Below, one piece after another: positions 44,827-53,795 of a DNA stretch of 55,797 nucleotides. The notes under the pieces are model-generated. The model saw only the letters and a program-made list of their open reading frames with translations. It had not been told where the DNA came from and made no database searches. The position numbers and the translations under genes were made by a program. Source of the DNA: Nostoc punctiforme NIES-2108 (GTDB lineage Bacteria > Cyanobacteriota > Cyanobacteriia > Cyanobacteriales > Nostocaceae); assembly GCA_003326195.1 (NCBI GenBank), contig LXQE01000171.1:1-55797 (forward strand). The letters are read 5' to 3'. Every line of letters begins with the position of its first letter. Within the stretch, counting starts at the first letter, position 1.

Positions 44827-46020
44827 ATGACTGAACAAACTTCTAGAATTTGTATCCTTGGCGGAGGCTTTGGTGGTCTCTACACAGCCTTACGGTTAAG
44901 CCAATTACCTTGGGAATCTACGCAAAAACCAGAAATTGTTCTGGTAGATCAAAGCGATCGCTTCCTATTCTCTCCTTTACTTTACGAATTACTCACTGGC
45001 GAACTGCAAACTTGGGAAATTGCCCCACCCTTTGAAGAACTTTTACAAGGAACAGGGGTGCGTTATTATCAAGGGGTTGTGTCTGGAATTGACATCGACC
45101 AGCAACGGGTAAATATCCAAGAAGGCCCGGAAATCCCTTACGATCGATTAGTGCTGGCGCTAGGAGGTGAGACACCTCTAGATTTAGTCCCTGGTGCAGC
45201 AGCCTATGCCTACACATTCCGCACAATCTCTGATGCCTATCGTTTAGAAGAACGCCTGCGATTTTTAGAAGAATCGGATGCTGATAAAATTCGGGTAGCG
45301 ATCGTTGGGGCTGGCTACAGCGGTGTAGAGTTAGCCTGTAAATTAGCCGACAGACTAGGCGAAAGAGGACGCTTTCGGATCGTTGAAATTGCCGACCAAA
45401 TTTTGCGAACTTCCCCAGAGTTTAATCGGGAAGCAGCAAAGAAAGCTATAGATGCCCGTGGTGTATTTCTTGACTTAGAAACCAAAGTAGAATCAATCGA
45501 ACAAAATAGCATTTCTCTAGAGTACAAAAACCAGTTAGATACGATTCCTGTGGATTTGGTAATTTGGACTGTAGGAACTAGGGTTGCACCTGTAGTTAAA
45601 TCTCTTGCTCTCAAGCAAAATCAGCGTGGTCAAATCACCACTACATCCAATCTGCAAGTCCTCGACCATCCAGAAATCTTTGCCTTGGGAGATTTAGCAG
45701 ACTGTCATGATGCTGAAGGACAGCAAGTCCCCGCTACTGCACAAGCAGCTTTTCAACAAGCTGATTATACTGCTTGGAATATCTGGGCAACTCTGACTAA
45801 TCGCCCCCTCCTTCCCTTCCACTACCAACAGTTAGGAGAAATGATGGCACTAGGAATAGACAACGCCACTCTCACTGGTTTGGGAATTAAACTAGATGGC
45901 CCCTTGGCATACGTCGCTCGTCGTGCTGCTTATTTATATAGATTGCCAACTTTAGACCATCAGCTCAAAGTTGGTTTTAATTGGCTAGTCCGTCCGATTA
46001 TAGAAATACTTTCTCGATAA
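44827..46020 (+). CDS. ndbB: Type II NAD(P)H dehydrogenase, NdbB-like
   Basis: A 397-residue FAD flavoprotein. Two Rossmann dinucleotide sites are visible: ILGGGFGGLYTAL (about 10-22, FAD) and IVGAGYSGVELACKL (about 160-174, NAD(P)H). VDLVIWTVGTRVAP and FALGDLADCHD are hallmarks of NDH-2. Length and lack of an N-terminal extension fit the NdbB branch, which in Synechocystis reduces demethylphylloquinone in vitamin K1 synthesis; NdbA and NdbC are longer. It is a peripheral membrane protein. The branch call is moderately sure, the family call firm. Confidence 0.85.
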   Translation: MTEQTSRICILGGGFGGLYTALRLSQLPWESTQKPEIVLVDQSDRFLFSPLLYELLTGELQTWEIAPPFEELLQGTGVRYYQGVVSGIDIDQQRVNIQEGPEIPYDRLVLALGGETPLDLVPGAAAYAYTFRTISDAYRLEERLRFLEESDADKIRVAIVGAGYSGVELACKLADRLGERGRFRIVEIADQILRTSPEFNREAAKKAIDARGVFLDLETKVESIEQNSISLEYKNQLDTIPVDLVIWTVGTRVAPVVKSLALKQNQRGQITTTSNLQVLDHPEIFALGDLADCHDAEGQQVPATAQAAFQQADYTAWNIWATLTNRPLLPFHYQQLGEMMALGIDNATLTGLGIKLDGPLAYVARRAAYLYRLPTLDHQLKVGFNWLVRPIIEILSR

Positions 46021-46031
46021 CTTTCAAAGTT

Positions 46032-46061
46032 GGGCATTGGGAATTGGGAATTGGGCATTGG
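46032..46061. repeat. GGGCATTGGGAATTGGG repeat, inverted copy beyond the HAD gene
   Basis: Repeated TGGGCAT/TGGGAAT units. The complementary units (CCCAATTCCCAATGCCC) occur at 46967-47013, so the HAD gene is bracketed by inverted copies; another direct copy is at 47959-47994 after the Tab2 gene. Confidence 0.7.
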
Positions 46062-46190
46062 TAAAAACCAAGATGTTTACGATGATTTGTTTTATTTCCG
46101 CCAATCTACTTAGCAGATGCTAGACTCTACCCACAGAAGCTCTTAACAAGCCAAAATCTAAAATTCAACATTCAAAATTTTCAAAGTTTG

Positions 46191-46835
46191 ATGGAACAAC
46201 CGAAAGTTATTTTTTTAGATGCTGTGGGTACACTCTTCGATGTCAAAGGTGGTGTGGGCAAAGTTTATAGTCAGATAGCCCAGGAATTTGACGTTACAGT
46301 TTCAGCCGAAACATTGAATACAGCCTTCATCAAAAGCTTTAAAGCTGCGCCGCCACCGATATTTCCAGATGCAGAACTGCAAGATATTCCCCAGCGCGAG
46401 TTTGATTGGTGGCGGATAATTGCCCTGAACACTTTTGAAAGTGCAGGTGTTCTTAAGGAATTTTCTGACTTTTCGGCTTTTTTTAGCGAACTTTACATTC
46501 ACTTTGGCACTGGCGAACCGTGGTTTGTCTATCCCGATGTCTTGCCAGCTTTAATCAACTGGCGGCGGTTGGGAGTTACTTTGGGAGTGCTGTCCAATTT
46601 TGATTCTCGGATTTACTCAGTATTGCAAAGTTTGGGATTGAGAGAGTTTTTTACCTCCGTCACCATTTCTACCCAGGTACGTGCAGCTAAACCCGACCCG
46701 CAAATTTTTGCCATTGCCTTAGACAAACATAAATGTTCCCCAGAGGCGGCATGGCATATCGGCGATAGCATTGTAGAAGACTATTATGCAGCTAAGGCAG
46801 CCGGACTCAGAGGCGTTTGGATCAATCGTGACTAG
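46191..46835 (+). CDS. HAD-superfamily hydrolase (HDHD3-like)
   Basis: A 214-residue HAD-IA phosphatase-like protein. Motif I is FLDAVGTLFD, with the nucleophile Asp but Val in place of the usual second Asp, as in the HDHD3 branch. Motif II is LGVLSNFDSR, motif III lies near RAAKPDPQIF, and motif IV is IGDSIVEDYYAAKAAG. The substrate is unknown, and the missing acid/base Asp makes ordinary phosphatase activity uncertain. ATG 46191 is used instead of the TTG just upstream. A terminator follows. Confidence 0.88.
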   Translation: MEQPKVIFLDAVGTLFDVKGGVGKVYSQIAQEFDVTVSAETLNTAFIKSFKAAPPPIFPDAELQDIPQREFDWWRIIALNTFESAGVLKEFSDFSAFFSELYIHFGTGEPWFVYPDVLPALINWRRLGVTLGVLSNFDSRIYSVLQSLGLREFFTSVTISTQVRAAKPDPQIFAIALDKHKCSPEAAWHIGDSIVEDYYAAKAAGLRGVWINRD

Positions 46836-46906
46836 ATCGCAAACTTTCATAAACCTTCGGGAAAATAATGGTTTCAGTTTACGCCGATTATAAAACTAAC
46901 AGGGTT

Positions 46907-46945
46907 AAACCCAACATGAACAAGGATTAAATGTTGGGTTTTGTT
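46907..46945 (+). terminator. Rho-independent terminator of the HAD gene
   Basis: Eleven-bp stem AAACCCAACAT/ATGTTGGGTTT with a 13-nt loop, ending in TTTTG-TT. Confidence 0.75.
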
Positions 46946-46966
46946 CCTCCTCAGAACTCCGTTCAT

Positions 46967-47013
46967 CCCAATTCCCAATTCCCAATGCCCAATGCCCAAT
47001 GCCCCATGCCCCA
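46967..47013. repeat. CCCAATTCCCAATGCCC repeat
   Basis: Seven- to eight-base direct repeats (CCCAATT, CCCAATG, CCCCATG), the reverse complement of the repeat at 46032. They occupy most of the gap before the Tab2 gene. Confidence 0.7.
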
Positions 47014-47094
47014 TTCTCAATGCTTAATGCTGCCCCAACACTCGTATGATCAACATATCAGGAAAACATAACAGCCAGATTTTTACCGCATAAC

Positions 47095-47955
47095 ATGGGC
47101 AGTATTTGGGAAATCGATTTTTACTCTCGTCCGATTTTGGACGCTAATCAAAAAAAAGTTTGGGAAGTCTTAGTCTGCGAAAGCCCCTTGGATGTTGGCG
47201 CAAAAGTAGACTCTTTGTTTCGCTATGCTCAATATTGTCCCAGTACCCAGGTAAATTCGGGCTGGTTGCGGACAGCATTGCAGGAGGCTATTGACCAAGC
47301 TGGAAAAGCACCAATTAAAATCCGCTTTTTCCGCCGCCAAATGAACAATATGATTACTAAAGCCTGCCAAGATTTGGGCATTCCCGCCCAGCCTAGCCGC
47401 CGCACTTTGGTTCTTAACCAATGGTTAGAACAGCGGATGGAAGAAGTGTATCCTCAAGAAGCAGGGTATCAAGGGGGGACTAATCCCTCTGTCCGCTTGG
47501 AGAAACCTTTGCCGCAACGTTTACCAGATGCTTTGGAAGGACAGCAGTGGGTATTTGTTACCTTAGATGCTGCGGATTTTGCTGATATGCCAGAGTGGGA
47601 AATTGGCTTTGGTGAAGCTTTCCCTTTAGAGTTGGCGAAAGTTTCACCTGAAGCCCGTATTCCTGGTATTTTGATTTTCTCATCAAGAGCGTTGCCCTTG
47701 GCTGGCTGGATGTCTGGTTTGGAGTTAGCTTTTCTAAGATTTGACAGCAGCGAAGAGGCAAGATTGGTTTTAGAAACTGGTGTAACTGAAAGCTGGATTG
47801 TGGCAAATATTAAAAAACCTCAAATCTTAGCAGAAGCTAAAGGTTTTGAAGAAGCCAAGCAAAAAGCGAATGGAGTACATTTTATCGGTGTACAGTCCGA
47901 TCCCAAAGCAGAATCTTTTGCTGGTTTTTGGCTGTTGCAAGAGGTTAATCTTTGA
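47095..47955 (+). CDS. Tab2/Atab2-family RNA-binding protein
   Basis: A 286-residue protein of the Tab2/Atab2 family, conserved in cyanobacteria and chloroplasts, where Tab2 promotes translation of the photosystem I psaB mRNA and Atab2 aids both photosystems. The characteristic N-terminus IWEIDFYSRPI and the C-terminal FAGFWLLQEVNL are present, with QPSRRTLVLNQWL and LPLAGWMSGLELAFL between. No catalytic motif is known; binding to A/U-rich RNA is the family property. It stands alone, bracketed by TGGGCAT-type repeats. Confidence 0.92.
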   Translation: MGSIWEIDFYSRPILDANQKKVWEVLVCESPLDVGAKVDSLFRYAQYCPSTQVNSGWLRTALQEAIDQAGKAPIKIRFFRRQMNNMITKACQDLGIPAQPSRRTLVLNQWLEQRMEEVYPQEAGYQGGTNPSVRLEKPLPQRLPDALEGQQWVFVTLDAADFADMPEWEIGFGEAFPLELAKVSPEARIPGILIFSSRALPLAGWMSGLELAFLRFDSSEEARLVLETGVTESWIVANIKKPQILAEAKGFEEAKQKANGVHFIGVQSDPKAESFAGFWLLQEVNL

Positions 47956-48002
47956 AAATTGGGGATGGGTCATGGGGCATTGGGCATTGGGCATTTACAA
48001 AC

Positions 48003-48036
48003 GACTAATGACTAATGACCAATGACAAATGACTAG
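48003..48036. repeat. GACTAAT heptamer repeat (STRR type)
   Basis: Five tandem heptamers (GACTAAT, GACTAAT, GACCAAT, GACAAAT, GACTAGA), the complement of the GTCATTA repeat at 32321. Confidence 0.8.
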
Positions 48037-48060
48037 ATCCGTTAAGACATGACAATGATT

Positions 48061-48236
48061 TGGGATAATTAACTGCGTCCATCAGTGTTGATCTGCGGTT
48101 TCAAATCGTAACTGTAAAGAAACACTGATGATTTTTGGATAGTTATCTGCGTTCATCACTGGAAAGTGCGTAGGCGTAGCCCGTCGTAGACATCGCACTT
48201 CTCAAGAGACAGCGTTGATATGCGGTTCAAAATCCA
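48061..48236. repeat. Direct repeat interrupted by a second element
   Basis: One copy runs from 48061 (GGATAATTAACTGCGTCCATCA, then GTTGATCTGCGG). A second begins at 48136 (GGATAGTTATCTGCGTTCATCA) but is split by about 50 bp (48160-48211) that starts and ends with AAGTGCG/CGCACTT arms and contains CGTAGGCGTAGCCCGTCG, before resuming with GCGTTGATATGCGG. The second element therefore inserted into the first. Confidence 0.6.
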
Positions 48237-48252
48237 CAATTCACTAAGGGTC

Positions 48253-49566
48253 ATGGATTCTGAAAATTTGTCACAAGATACACTAGCCGAACAGTTGCTG
48301 GAACTAGCTATAAAATCTGGAGCAGAAGCTGCTGAGGTGTATCAGTCGCGATCGCTTTCTCGCCCAGTGTTTTTTGAGGCAAACCGACTCAAACAGCTAG
48401 AAACTAACCAATCTGAAGGTACAGCATTACGGCTTTGGCGAAACGGGCGTCCGGGACTGACGGTGGCTTACGGTTCTGTCTTAGCCGAAGTAATGGTGGA
48501 AAAAGCTCTGGCTCTAAGTCAACTAAATCAACCGGAAACTGTAGAATTAGGCTCTAACTTTCAGCCTTCCTACCCCGATTTAGGAGAAAGTTTACCGATA
48601 GAAGTTTTGGTAGATTGGGGCAAAGAAGCGATCGCACTCATCCGTGATGCCTATCCCGATGTTGTATGCAATGGTGACTGGGAATGTGATATTGAAACCA
48701 CCAGACTAGTTAATACCAAGGGTTTAGATTGTCACTACACTGATACAACACTTAGCTGCTATGTATCAGCAGAATGGGTACGCGGTGATGATTTTTTAAG
48801 TGTTGCTGATGGTCAAACCAAGCGAGGGGAACTCGACCCAGAGAGATTAGCTAACCAAATTTTACAACGGTTAATTTGGGCTAGAGAAAATATCTCACCT
48901 CCTACTGGTCGTGTGCCGATTTTGTTCACTTCTAAAGCCGCCGATATGCTTTGGGGTACTGTGCAAGCTGCTTTAAATGGCAAGCGAGTTTTAGAAGTAG
49001 CTTCACCTTGGGCAGAACGTTTGGGTAAGGAAGTAGTTGCACCCAGTCTCACTATTTACCAAGATCCAGAAGCTGGCCCTTACAGTTGCCCTTTTGATGA
49101 TGAAGGCACTCCTACTCAATCTCTAGTATTTATCCAAAATGGGACTTTACAGCATTTCTATGGCGATCGCACTACCGGCTCCCAACTGGGTACTAACACC
49201 ACTGGAAATGGTTTTCGCCCTGGTTTAGGTAGCTATCCTACCCCTGGTTTATTTAATTTTCTCATCCAGCCAGGTTCAGCATCGCTACCAGATTTGATTC
49301 AACAACTAGATGATGGCTTGATTGTCGATCAAATGTTGGGTGGTGGCGGCAGTATTTCGGGAGATTTTTCGATCAATGTCGATTTAGGCTACCGCGTCCA
49401 AAATGGTCAAGTAATTGGGCGTGTTAAGGATACGATGGTTGCAGGTAATGTTTACACAGCCCTGAAGCAATTGGTTACACTAGGCAACGATGTTGATTGG
49501 AATGGTTCTTGTTATACTCCGTCTCTGATAGTAGAAGGGCTATCCACCACGGGAAGAAGCAATTAA
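48253..49566 (+). CDS. PmbA/TldE-like metallopeptidase-family protein
   Basis: A 437-residue member of the TldD/PmbA family. TldD-TldE in E. coli forms a heterodimeric zinc protease that matures microcin B17 and degrades CcdA. TldE lacks the zinc ligands; no HExxxH-like motif is visible here, which fits the PmbA/TldE side. The C-terminal half shows YSCPFDDEGTPTQ, FYGDRTTGSQLGTNTTGNG and QMLGGGGSISGDFSINVDLGYRVQNG, typical of PmbA. ATG 48253 is preferred because upstream ATG 48220 lies in repeat DNA. The TldD partner is not in the window. Confidence 0.88.
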   Translation: MDSENLSQDTLAEQLLELAIKSGAEAAEVYQSRSLSRPVFFEANRLKQLETNQSEGTALRLWRNGRPGLTVAYGSVLAEVMVEKALALSQLNQPETVELGSNFQPSYPDLGESLPIEVLVDWGKEAIALIRDAYPDVVCNGDWECDIETTRLVNTKGLDCHYTDTTLSCYVSAEWVRGDDFLSVADGQTKRGELDPERLANQILQRLIWARENISPPTGRVPILFTSKAADMLWGTVQAALNGKRVLEVASPWAERLGKEVVAPSLTIYQDPEAGPYSCPFDDEGTPTQSLVFIQNGTLQHFYGDRTTGSQLGTNTTGNGFRPGLGSYPTPGLFNFLIQPGSASLPDLIQQLDDGLIVDQMLGGGGSISGDFSINVDLGYRVQNGQVIGRVKDTMVAGNVYTALKQLVTLGNDVDWNGSCYTPSLIVEGLSTTGRSN

Positions 49567-49567
49567 A

Positions 49568-49601
49568 TAATTCGTAATTCGTAATTCGTAATTCGTAATT
49601 G
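49568..49601. repeat. TAATTCG heptamer repeat (STRR type)
   Basis: Four exact tandem TAATTCG units and a partial fifth, immediately after the stop codon of the PmbA-like gene. Confidence 0.85.
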
Positions 49602-49647
49602 GGGAGAGTGCTTTTGTATAGCGATCCTAAATTATTTGTGAATAACA

Positions 49648-49680
49648 ATATCCCCGACTTCTTTAAGAAGTCGGGGATAT
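49648..49680. terminator. 33-bp perfect palindrome
   Basis: Sixteen-bp arms ATATCCCCGACTTCTT/AAGAAGTCGGGGATAT with a one-base loop. It works as a strong hairpin on both strands, 80 bp after the PmbA-like gene. It is also a dispersed element type in Nostoc, so a mobile palindrome used as a terminator is likely. Confidence 0.65.
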
Positions 49681-49776
49681 GAGCCTTGATATAGACTTTT
49701 AAACCATCCTCTAAGATTCCACTAAACAGCTTTTTAGGAAAGATTTGTAATCCAAAATTTAAAATCCAAAACTGGT

Positions 49777-52404
49777 ATGAATCAGCGTTTTCGCACCTGG
49801 TGGCAGCCTAGAAGAGGTTTAGCGATCGCCGAAGCCTGTATTATCGGTCTGGTTGCTGCCCTCTCTGCGGTTTTCCTGAAAGTCGGATCGGGATGGCTGG
49901 GGACATGGCGAGTGCATACTACCCACCTTTTGCCGGCATGGCTGGTACTACCTGCAATTGGTCTTGTCCTGGGATTTCTGGCTGGATGGTTGGTGGATAG
50001 ATTAGCACCAGAGGCTTCTGGTAGTGGTATTCCGCAAGTCAAAGCTTCTCTAGCTAATGTGCCTGTGAATTTATCTTGGCGGGTAGCAGGTGTGAAGTTA
50101 TTCAGTGCCATCATCGCCATCGGTTCTGGCATGACTCTGGGACGGCAAGGCCCTACTGTCCAAGTAGGGGCTGGTTTGGCAGCAGGAATGAGTCGTTGGG
50201 TTCCCACTTCCCCAGATCATCGACGGCAGATGATTGCCGCTGGTGCAGGTGCGGGTTTGGCTGCTGCTTTCAATGCCCCGATCGCAGGTGTATTATTTAT
50301 CGTTGAAGAATTACTTCAAGATTTATCAGGATTGACTCTGGGAACTGCCATTATCGCCTCCTTTATTGGTGGCGTGATCTCCCGACTTTTGGGTGGTGGC
50401 TCTCTTGACCTTAACTTGCAATTGGTAAAATCTTCCAGCCAATTCTCCATCCCAGAAATTCCCTTTTTCATCCTGTTAGGGATTTTGGCAGGTTTGTTTG
50501 GTGCATTGTTTAATCGCGGCTTAATATTTAGTATTAAATTTTATAGAAGATTACACATCAGCTTACCGTTGCGGGTGGCTTTAGCTGGATTTATCTCTGG
50601 TGTTGTCGTCGCCATGCTTCCTCCATCCTTCCGTGATAATACGGGATTACGGGAGTCATTAATTACTGGAGGTTCCCAGCCTAGCGTCGCAGCGATCGCC
50701 TTTGCGGCCCAGTTCATCCTCACACTGATTGCATTTGGTTCGGGAGCGCCGGGGGGATTATTCGCTCCCAGTCTGATTTTAGGTTCTTGTTTAGGACACA
50801 TCATCGGTGTATCTGAGTTATATATCACCGGAGTTGGTTCTCCTACGACTTACGCCCTAGCGGGTATGGGTGGATTTTTTAGCGCCGTTTCCAAAGTGCC
50901 AATCACAGCTATTGTTATTGTCTTTGAGATGACTACAGATTTCAACCTGGTGCTACCTTTGATGATTGTTTCTGTTGCAGCTTACCTGGTTGCGGATAAG
51001 GTAGTGCCTGGTTCGCTTTATGAAAAACTTTTGGAGTTAAAAGGTATTACTCTCACCAAAGAAGTTGCGATGGAAGGAGCATTAACCAAGTTAACTGCAA
51101 AAGATGTAATGCAAGAACGGGTAGAAACTCTAGATGCAGAGATGAGCTTGGAAGAAGCAATGCAAGCTTTTGCTCGTTCTCATCATCGCGGTTTCCCTGT
51201 GGTAGAAGATAGCAAGTTAGTGGGGATTGTAACGCAATCAGATTTGTTAAAAATCCGCGAGAGTACAAACCACACACTGCGCGATCGCAATCTAGCCGAT
51301 ATTTTCTTAAAAGAAATTATGACATCTGTCCCGATGACAGTATCACCAATTCATACCCTCAGTAATGTACTATATTTACTCGATCGCTATCAAATCAGTC
51401 GTTTACCGGTGGTAGATAGACGAAAACTGATTGGGATTATTACCCGTGCAGATATTATTCGGGCAGAAGCAGATCATCTCAATGGTGAAAATGCGACACC
51501 GAAACTGCGACCAGAACCTTCATACATAGTTTACCAAACGCGATCGCCTAGCATTGGTAGAGGTAGATTATTAGTACCCGTAGCAAATCCCGAAACAGCA
51601 GGTGTTTTATTACTGATGGCAGCAGCTATTGCCCGCGATCGCCATTATGAAATAGATTGCGTGCAAGTGATGCTGATACCCCGCCACAGTTCCCCATCAG
51701 AAACACAGGTAAGAACGGCGAAAAGTCGCCGCTTGCTAAGACAGGCAGAAGTCTTAGCAAAAAAGTGGAAAATTCCCTTGCACACGCAGATTCGAGTTAC
51801 CCACGATGTGGCGCAGGCAATTTTGGAGACAATCAACGAACAACACATCGACCTAATTTTAATGGGATGGAAAGGTAACACATCTACCCCTGGTCGGATT
51901 TTTGGCAGCGTTGTTGACACCATAATTCGCCAAGCCACCTGCGAAGTTGTATTAGTCAAATTAGGCACTACTCCCCACTCAGCACTCCCCACTCAGCACT
52001 CATTTAACAGTTGGCTAGTTCCAGTGGCTGGTGGCCCCAATTCACCACTGGCAATTAAATTGCTACCAGCTTTAATTACATTGGGAAACGATCCGAAAAT
52101 TCGCCTGACACAGGTGTTTAACCCATCTGAACTCAAGCCAGATATGTCAATTTCAGAACAAGCCATCCGCCATTTGATGCGTCGCCGCAAATTGTCGAGT
52201 ACTGTAGTTGCTCTCCCCATACAAGCTAATTCAGTCGCTGAAGGTGTGATTAAGCTAGTGCAAACCGAAGGTTACGACGTTGTAGTTTTGGGAGCTTCCC
52301 GCGAGGGATTGCTACAGCAAGCGATTCAAGGTAATATTCCTGAAGCGATCGCCTCTGGTGTAGAAAGTACAGTTATTTTAGTTAGGGGTGCGATTCAAAA
52401 GTAA
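49777..52404 (+). CDS. ClC chloride channel - CBS - tandem USP fusion with Gln at the gating position
   Basis: An 875-residue protein: ClC membrane domain (about 10-420; GSGIPQ near 82-87, GGLFAPSLILG near 326), two CBS domains (about 440-575), and two universal-stress-protein domains (about 590-730 and 745-873). The first USP keeps the ATP motif G-x2-G-x9-G-S (GWKGNTSTPGRIFGS). In the ClC pore the usual GREGP reads GRQGP: Gln124, codon CAA at 50146-50148, replaces the gating glutamate, while the proton-pathway Glu in FIVEELL is kept. In model ClCs an E-to-Q change removes proton coupling, so this may be a passive chloride pathway controlled by nucleotides on CBS/USP. The linker between the USPs (near 51968-52001) is a CACTCAGCACTCCC DNA repeat. 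Compare the E148-containing paralogue at 30431. Confidence 0.9.
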   Translation: MNQRFRTWWQPRRGLAIAEACIIGLVAALSAVFLKVGSGWLGTWRVHTTHLLPAWLVLPAIGLVLGFLAGWLVDRLAPEASGSGIPQVKASLANVPVNLSWRVAGVKLFSAIIAIGSGMTLGRQGPTVQVGAGLAAGMSRWVPTSPDHRRQMIAAGAGAGLAAAFNAPIAGVLFIVEELLQDLSGLTLGTAIIASFIGGVISRLLGGGSLDLNLQLVKSSSQFSIPEIPFFILLGILAGLFGALFNRGLIFSIKFYRRLHISLPLRVALAGFISGVVVAMLPPSFRDNTGLRESLITGGSQPSVAAIAFAAQFILTLIAFGSGAPGGLFAPSLILGSCLGHIIGVSELYITGVGSPTTYALAGMGGFFSAVSKVPITAIVIVFEMTTDFNLVLPLMIVSVAAYLVADKVVPGSLYEKLLELKGITLTKEVAMEGALTKLTAKDVMQERVETLDAEMSLEEAMQAFARSHHRGFPVVEDSKLVGIVTQSDLLKIRESTNHTLRDRNLADIFLKEIMTSVPMTVSPIHTLSNVLYLLDRYQISRLPVVDRRKLIGIITRADIIRAEADHLNGENATPKLRPEPSYIVYQTRSPSIGRGRLLVPVANPETAGVLLLMAAAIARDRHYEIDCVQVMLIPRHSSPSETQVRTAKSRRLLRQAEVLAKKWKIPLHTQIRVTHDVAQAILETINEQHIDLILMGWKGNTSTPGRIFGSVVDTIIRQATCEVVLVKLGTTPHSALPTQHSFNSWLVPVAGGPNSPLAIKLLPALITLGNDPKIRLTQVFNPSELKPDMSISEQAIRHLMRRRKLSSTVVALPIQANSVAEGVIKLVQTEGYDVVVLGASREGLLQQAIQGNIPEAIASGVESTVILVRGAIQK

Positions 52405-52428
52405 ACAACATAGATTTTAGTGATTTTA

Positions 52429-52620
52429 TTAATGGTAAAATACGCCAATAATCAGAGTAAAAATTATTGGTATTAAGATGGGAATAGCAACTATAAGTCC
52501 CCACTTACCAAACTTAATTTCCTCACCCTCAGATTTGAGAAACGCAATCCAACCTACAACTCCCATCAAAACCCAAAGAAATCCAAAGGCAAGAAATATA
52601 ACAAATACTGAATCGTCCAT
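52429..52620 (-). CDS. Small two-helix membrane protein
   Basis: A 63-residue protein with membrane helices at about 4-25 and 40-60, separated by the charged loop LKSEGEEIKFGKWG. The ATG at 52620 is used; the frame extends to a TTG at 52632. Function unknown. It starts 29 bp after the GT4 gene and may be the last gene of the polysaccharide operon. Confidence 0.5.
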   Translation of the reverse strand: MDDSVFVIFLAFGFLWVLMGVVGWIAFLKSEGEEIKFGKWGLIVAIPILIPIIFTLIIGVFYH

Positions 52621-52649
52621 TATTTTTACCAAATTTTCTTAAATTGTAA

Positions 52650-53795
52650 CTAATTCCCACTAAATAACTTTGCTAAACTTGCACAAAACTGGCTAAAGTC
52701 AAAAGCTTCAATAGTTTTTTTTTGTAAATATTTTGGTTGGTAAATTACTGGATTAGAGCAATTACCTTGCAGGATTTGAATTAGATTATCGGCAATTTCT
52801 TCAACATTATCAGGATCGACCAAACATCCCAACTTCCCGTCAGCTAAGGGATCTATAGAACCATCTTGATTACCCGCCAATACAGGTTTACCACAAGCTA
52901 AAGCTTCTAGAAAAACAATCCCAAATCCTTCTCCTTTACTAGGCAGAGCAAAAACATCGCAGAGATTGTAATGATCGCACAATTCTTTATCTGGAACAAA
53001 TCCGGCAATTGTCACACAATCCTGTAGATTTAAGCTGGTAACTAAAGTTTTAATTCGAGGTATATCATCTCCTTTCCCTGCAAGAATGAAGTGAACATTA
53101 GGGAGATACAACCGCACCTTAACTAAAGCATGAAGCATTTGGTCATAACCCTTGTATTTTGCCGTGCTTCCTAACCGTGTTACTGTTAAAATTACAGGCT
53201 GTTCATCTGTTAAATTATATCGCTTCAGTAAGTAGCTAGGTTTAGAATTAATTGAAAAATTACTCGCATCAAATGTATTAGGTAAAATAACTATTTTTTC
53301 GGAATCAATATTTGTATCTTGAAGCAATCGCTGGCGAGTATAATTACTAACACTAATGATTTTATCTGCTTTTTCTAAAGCTAATTTTGTTGCCTTGTTT
53401 TCGATATCCCAAACTTCTAAGCCATGAGCAACTACCCAGTAAGGAATTCCAGTGAAAAATTTTAAAATATAACAAACGATAGCATAGTTAACATGAGTGG
53501 AAATGACTATAATAGGATGTTGAAGAATAGCTAAAATAATTATTTTTGTGGCAAATAAAATTGGTTGTAGTAACTTTGGTAAATCTCCAAAATAATGAAA
53601 TATTGTTGAACTTAAAAACTGTAATTTATCTGGCTGCTTTAAACTATACTTATCATATTTGAGAAACACATCATAATCGGCTTCAGGATAAATATCTTGT
53701 AAAGCTTGCAGCAAAAATTTTGAGTAAACTTGAATACCTCCCTTGAAATCAAATATATTCGGAAATATTAAGTAAAGACGAGGTTTAGCACTCAT
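52650..53795 (-). CDS. Family 4 glycosyltransferase
   Basis: A 381-residue GT-B retaining glycosyltransferase. The N-terminal acceptor domain opens IFPNIFDFKGGIQVYS. The C-terminal donor domain has VILTVTRLGSTAKYKGYDQML, LAGKGDD and the E-x7-E signature in GEGFGIVFLEALACGKPVLAG, which contacts the nucleotide sugar. It is cytosolic and should add a sugar to a lipid-linked repeat unit. Its start overlaps the end of the O-antigen-ligase gene by 4 bp, so the two are co-translated. The gene is more AT-rich than the genes to its left, which suits a horizontally shared surface-polysaccharide locus. Confidence 0.9.
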   Translation of the reverse strand: MSAKPRLYLIFPNIFDFKGGIQVYSKFLLQALQDIYPEADYDVFLKYDKYSLKQPDKLQFLSSTIFHYFGDLPKLLQPILFATKIIILAILQHPIIVISTHVNYAIVCYILKFFTGIPYWVVAHGLEVWDIENKATKLALEKADKIISVSNYTRQRLLQDTNIDSEKIVILPNTFDASNFSINSKPSYLLKRYNLTDEQPVILTVTRLGSTAKYKGYDQMLHALVKVRLYLPNVHFILAGKGDDIPRIKTLVTSLNLQDCVTIAGFVPDKELCDHYNLCDVFALPSKGEGFGIVFLEALACGKPVLAGNQDGSIDPLADGKLGCLVDPDNVEEIADNLIQILQGNCSNPVIYQPKYLQKKTIEAFDFSQFCASLAKLFSGN

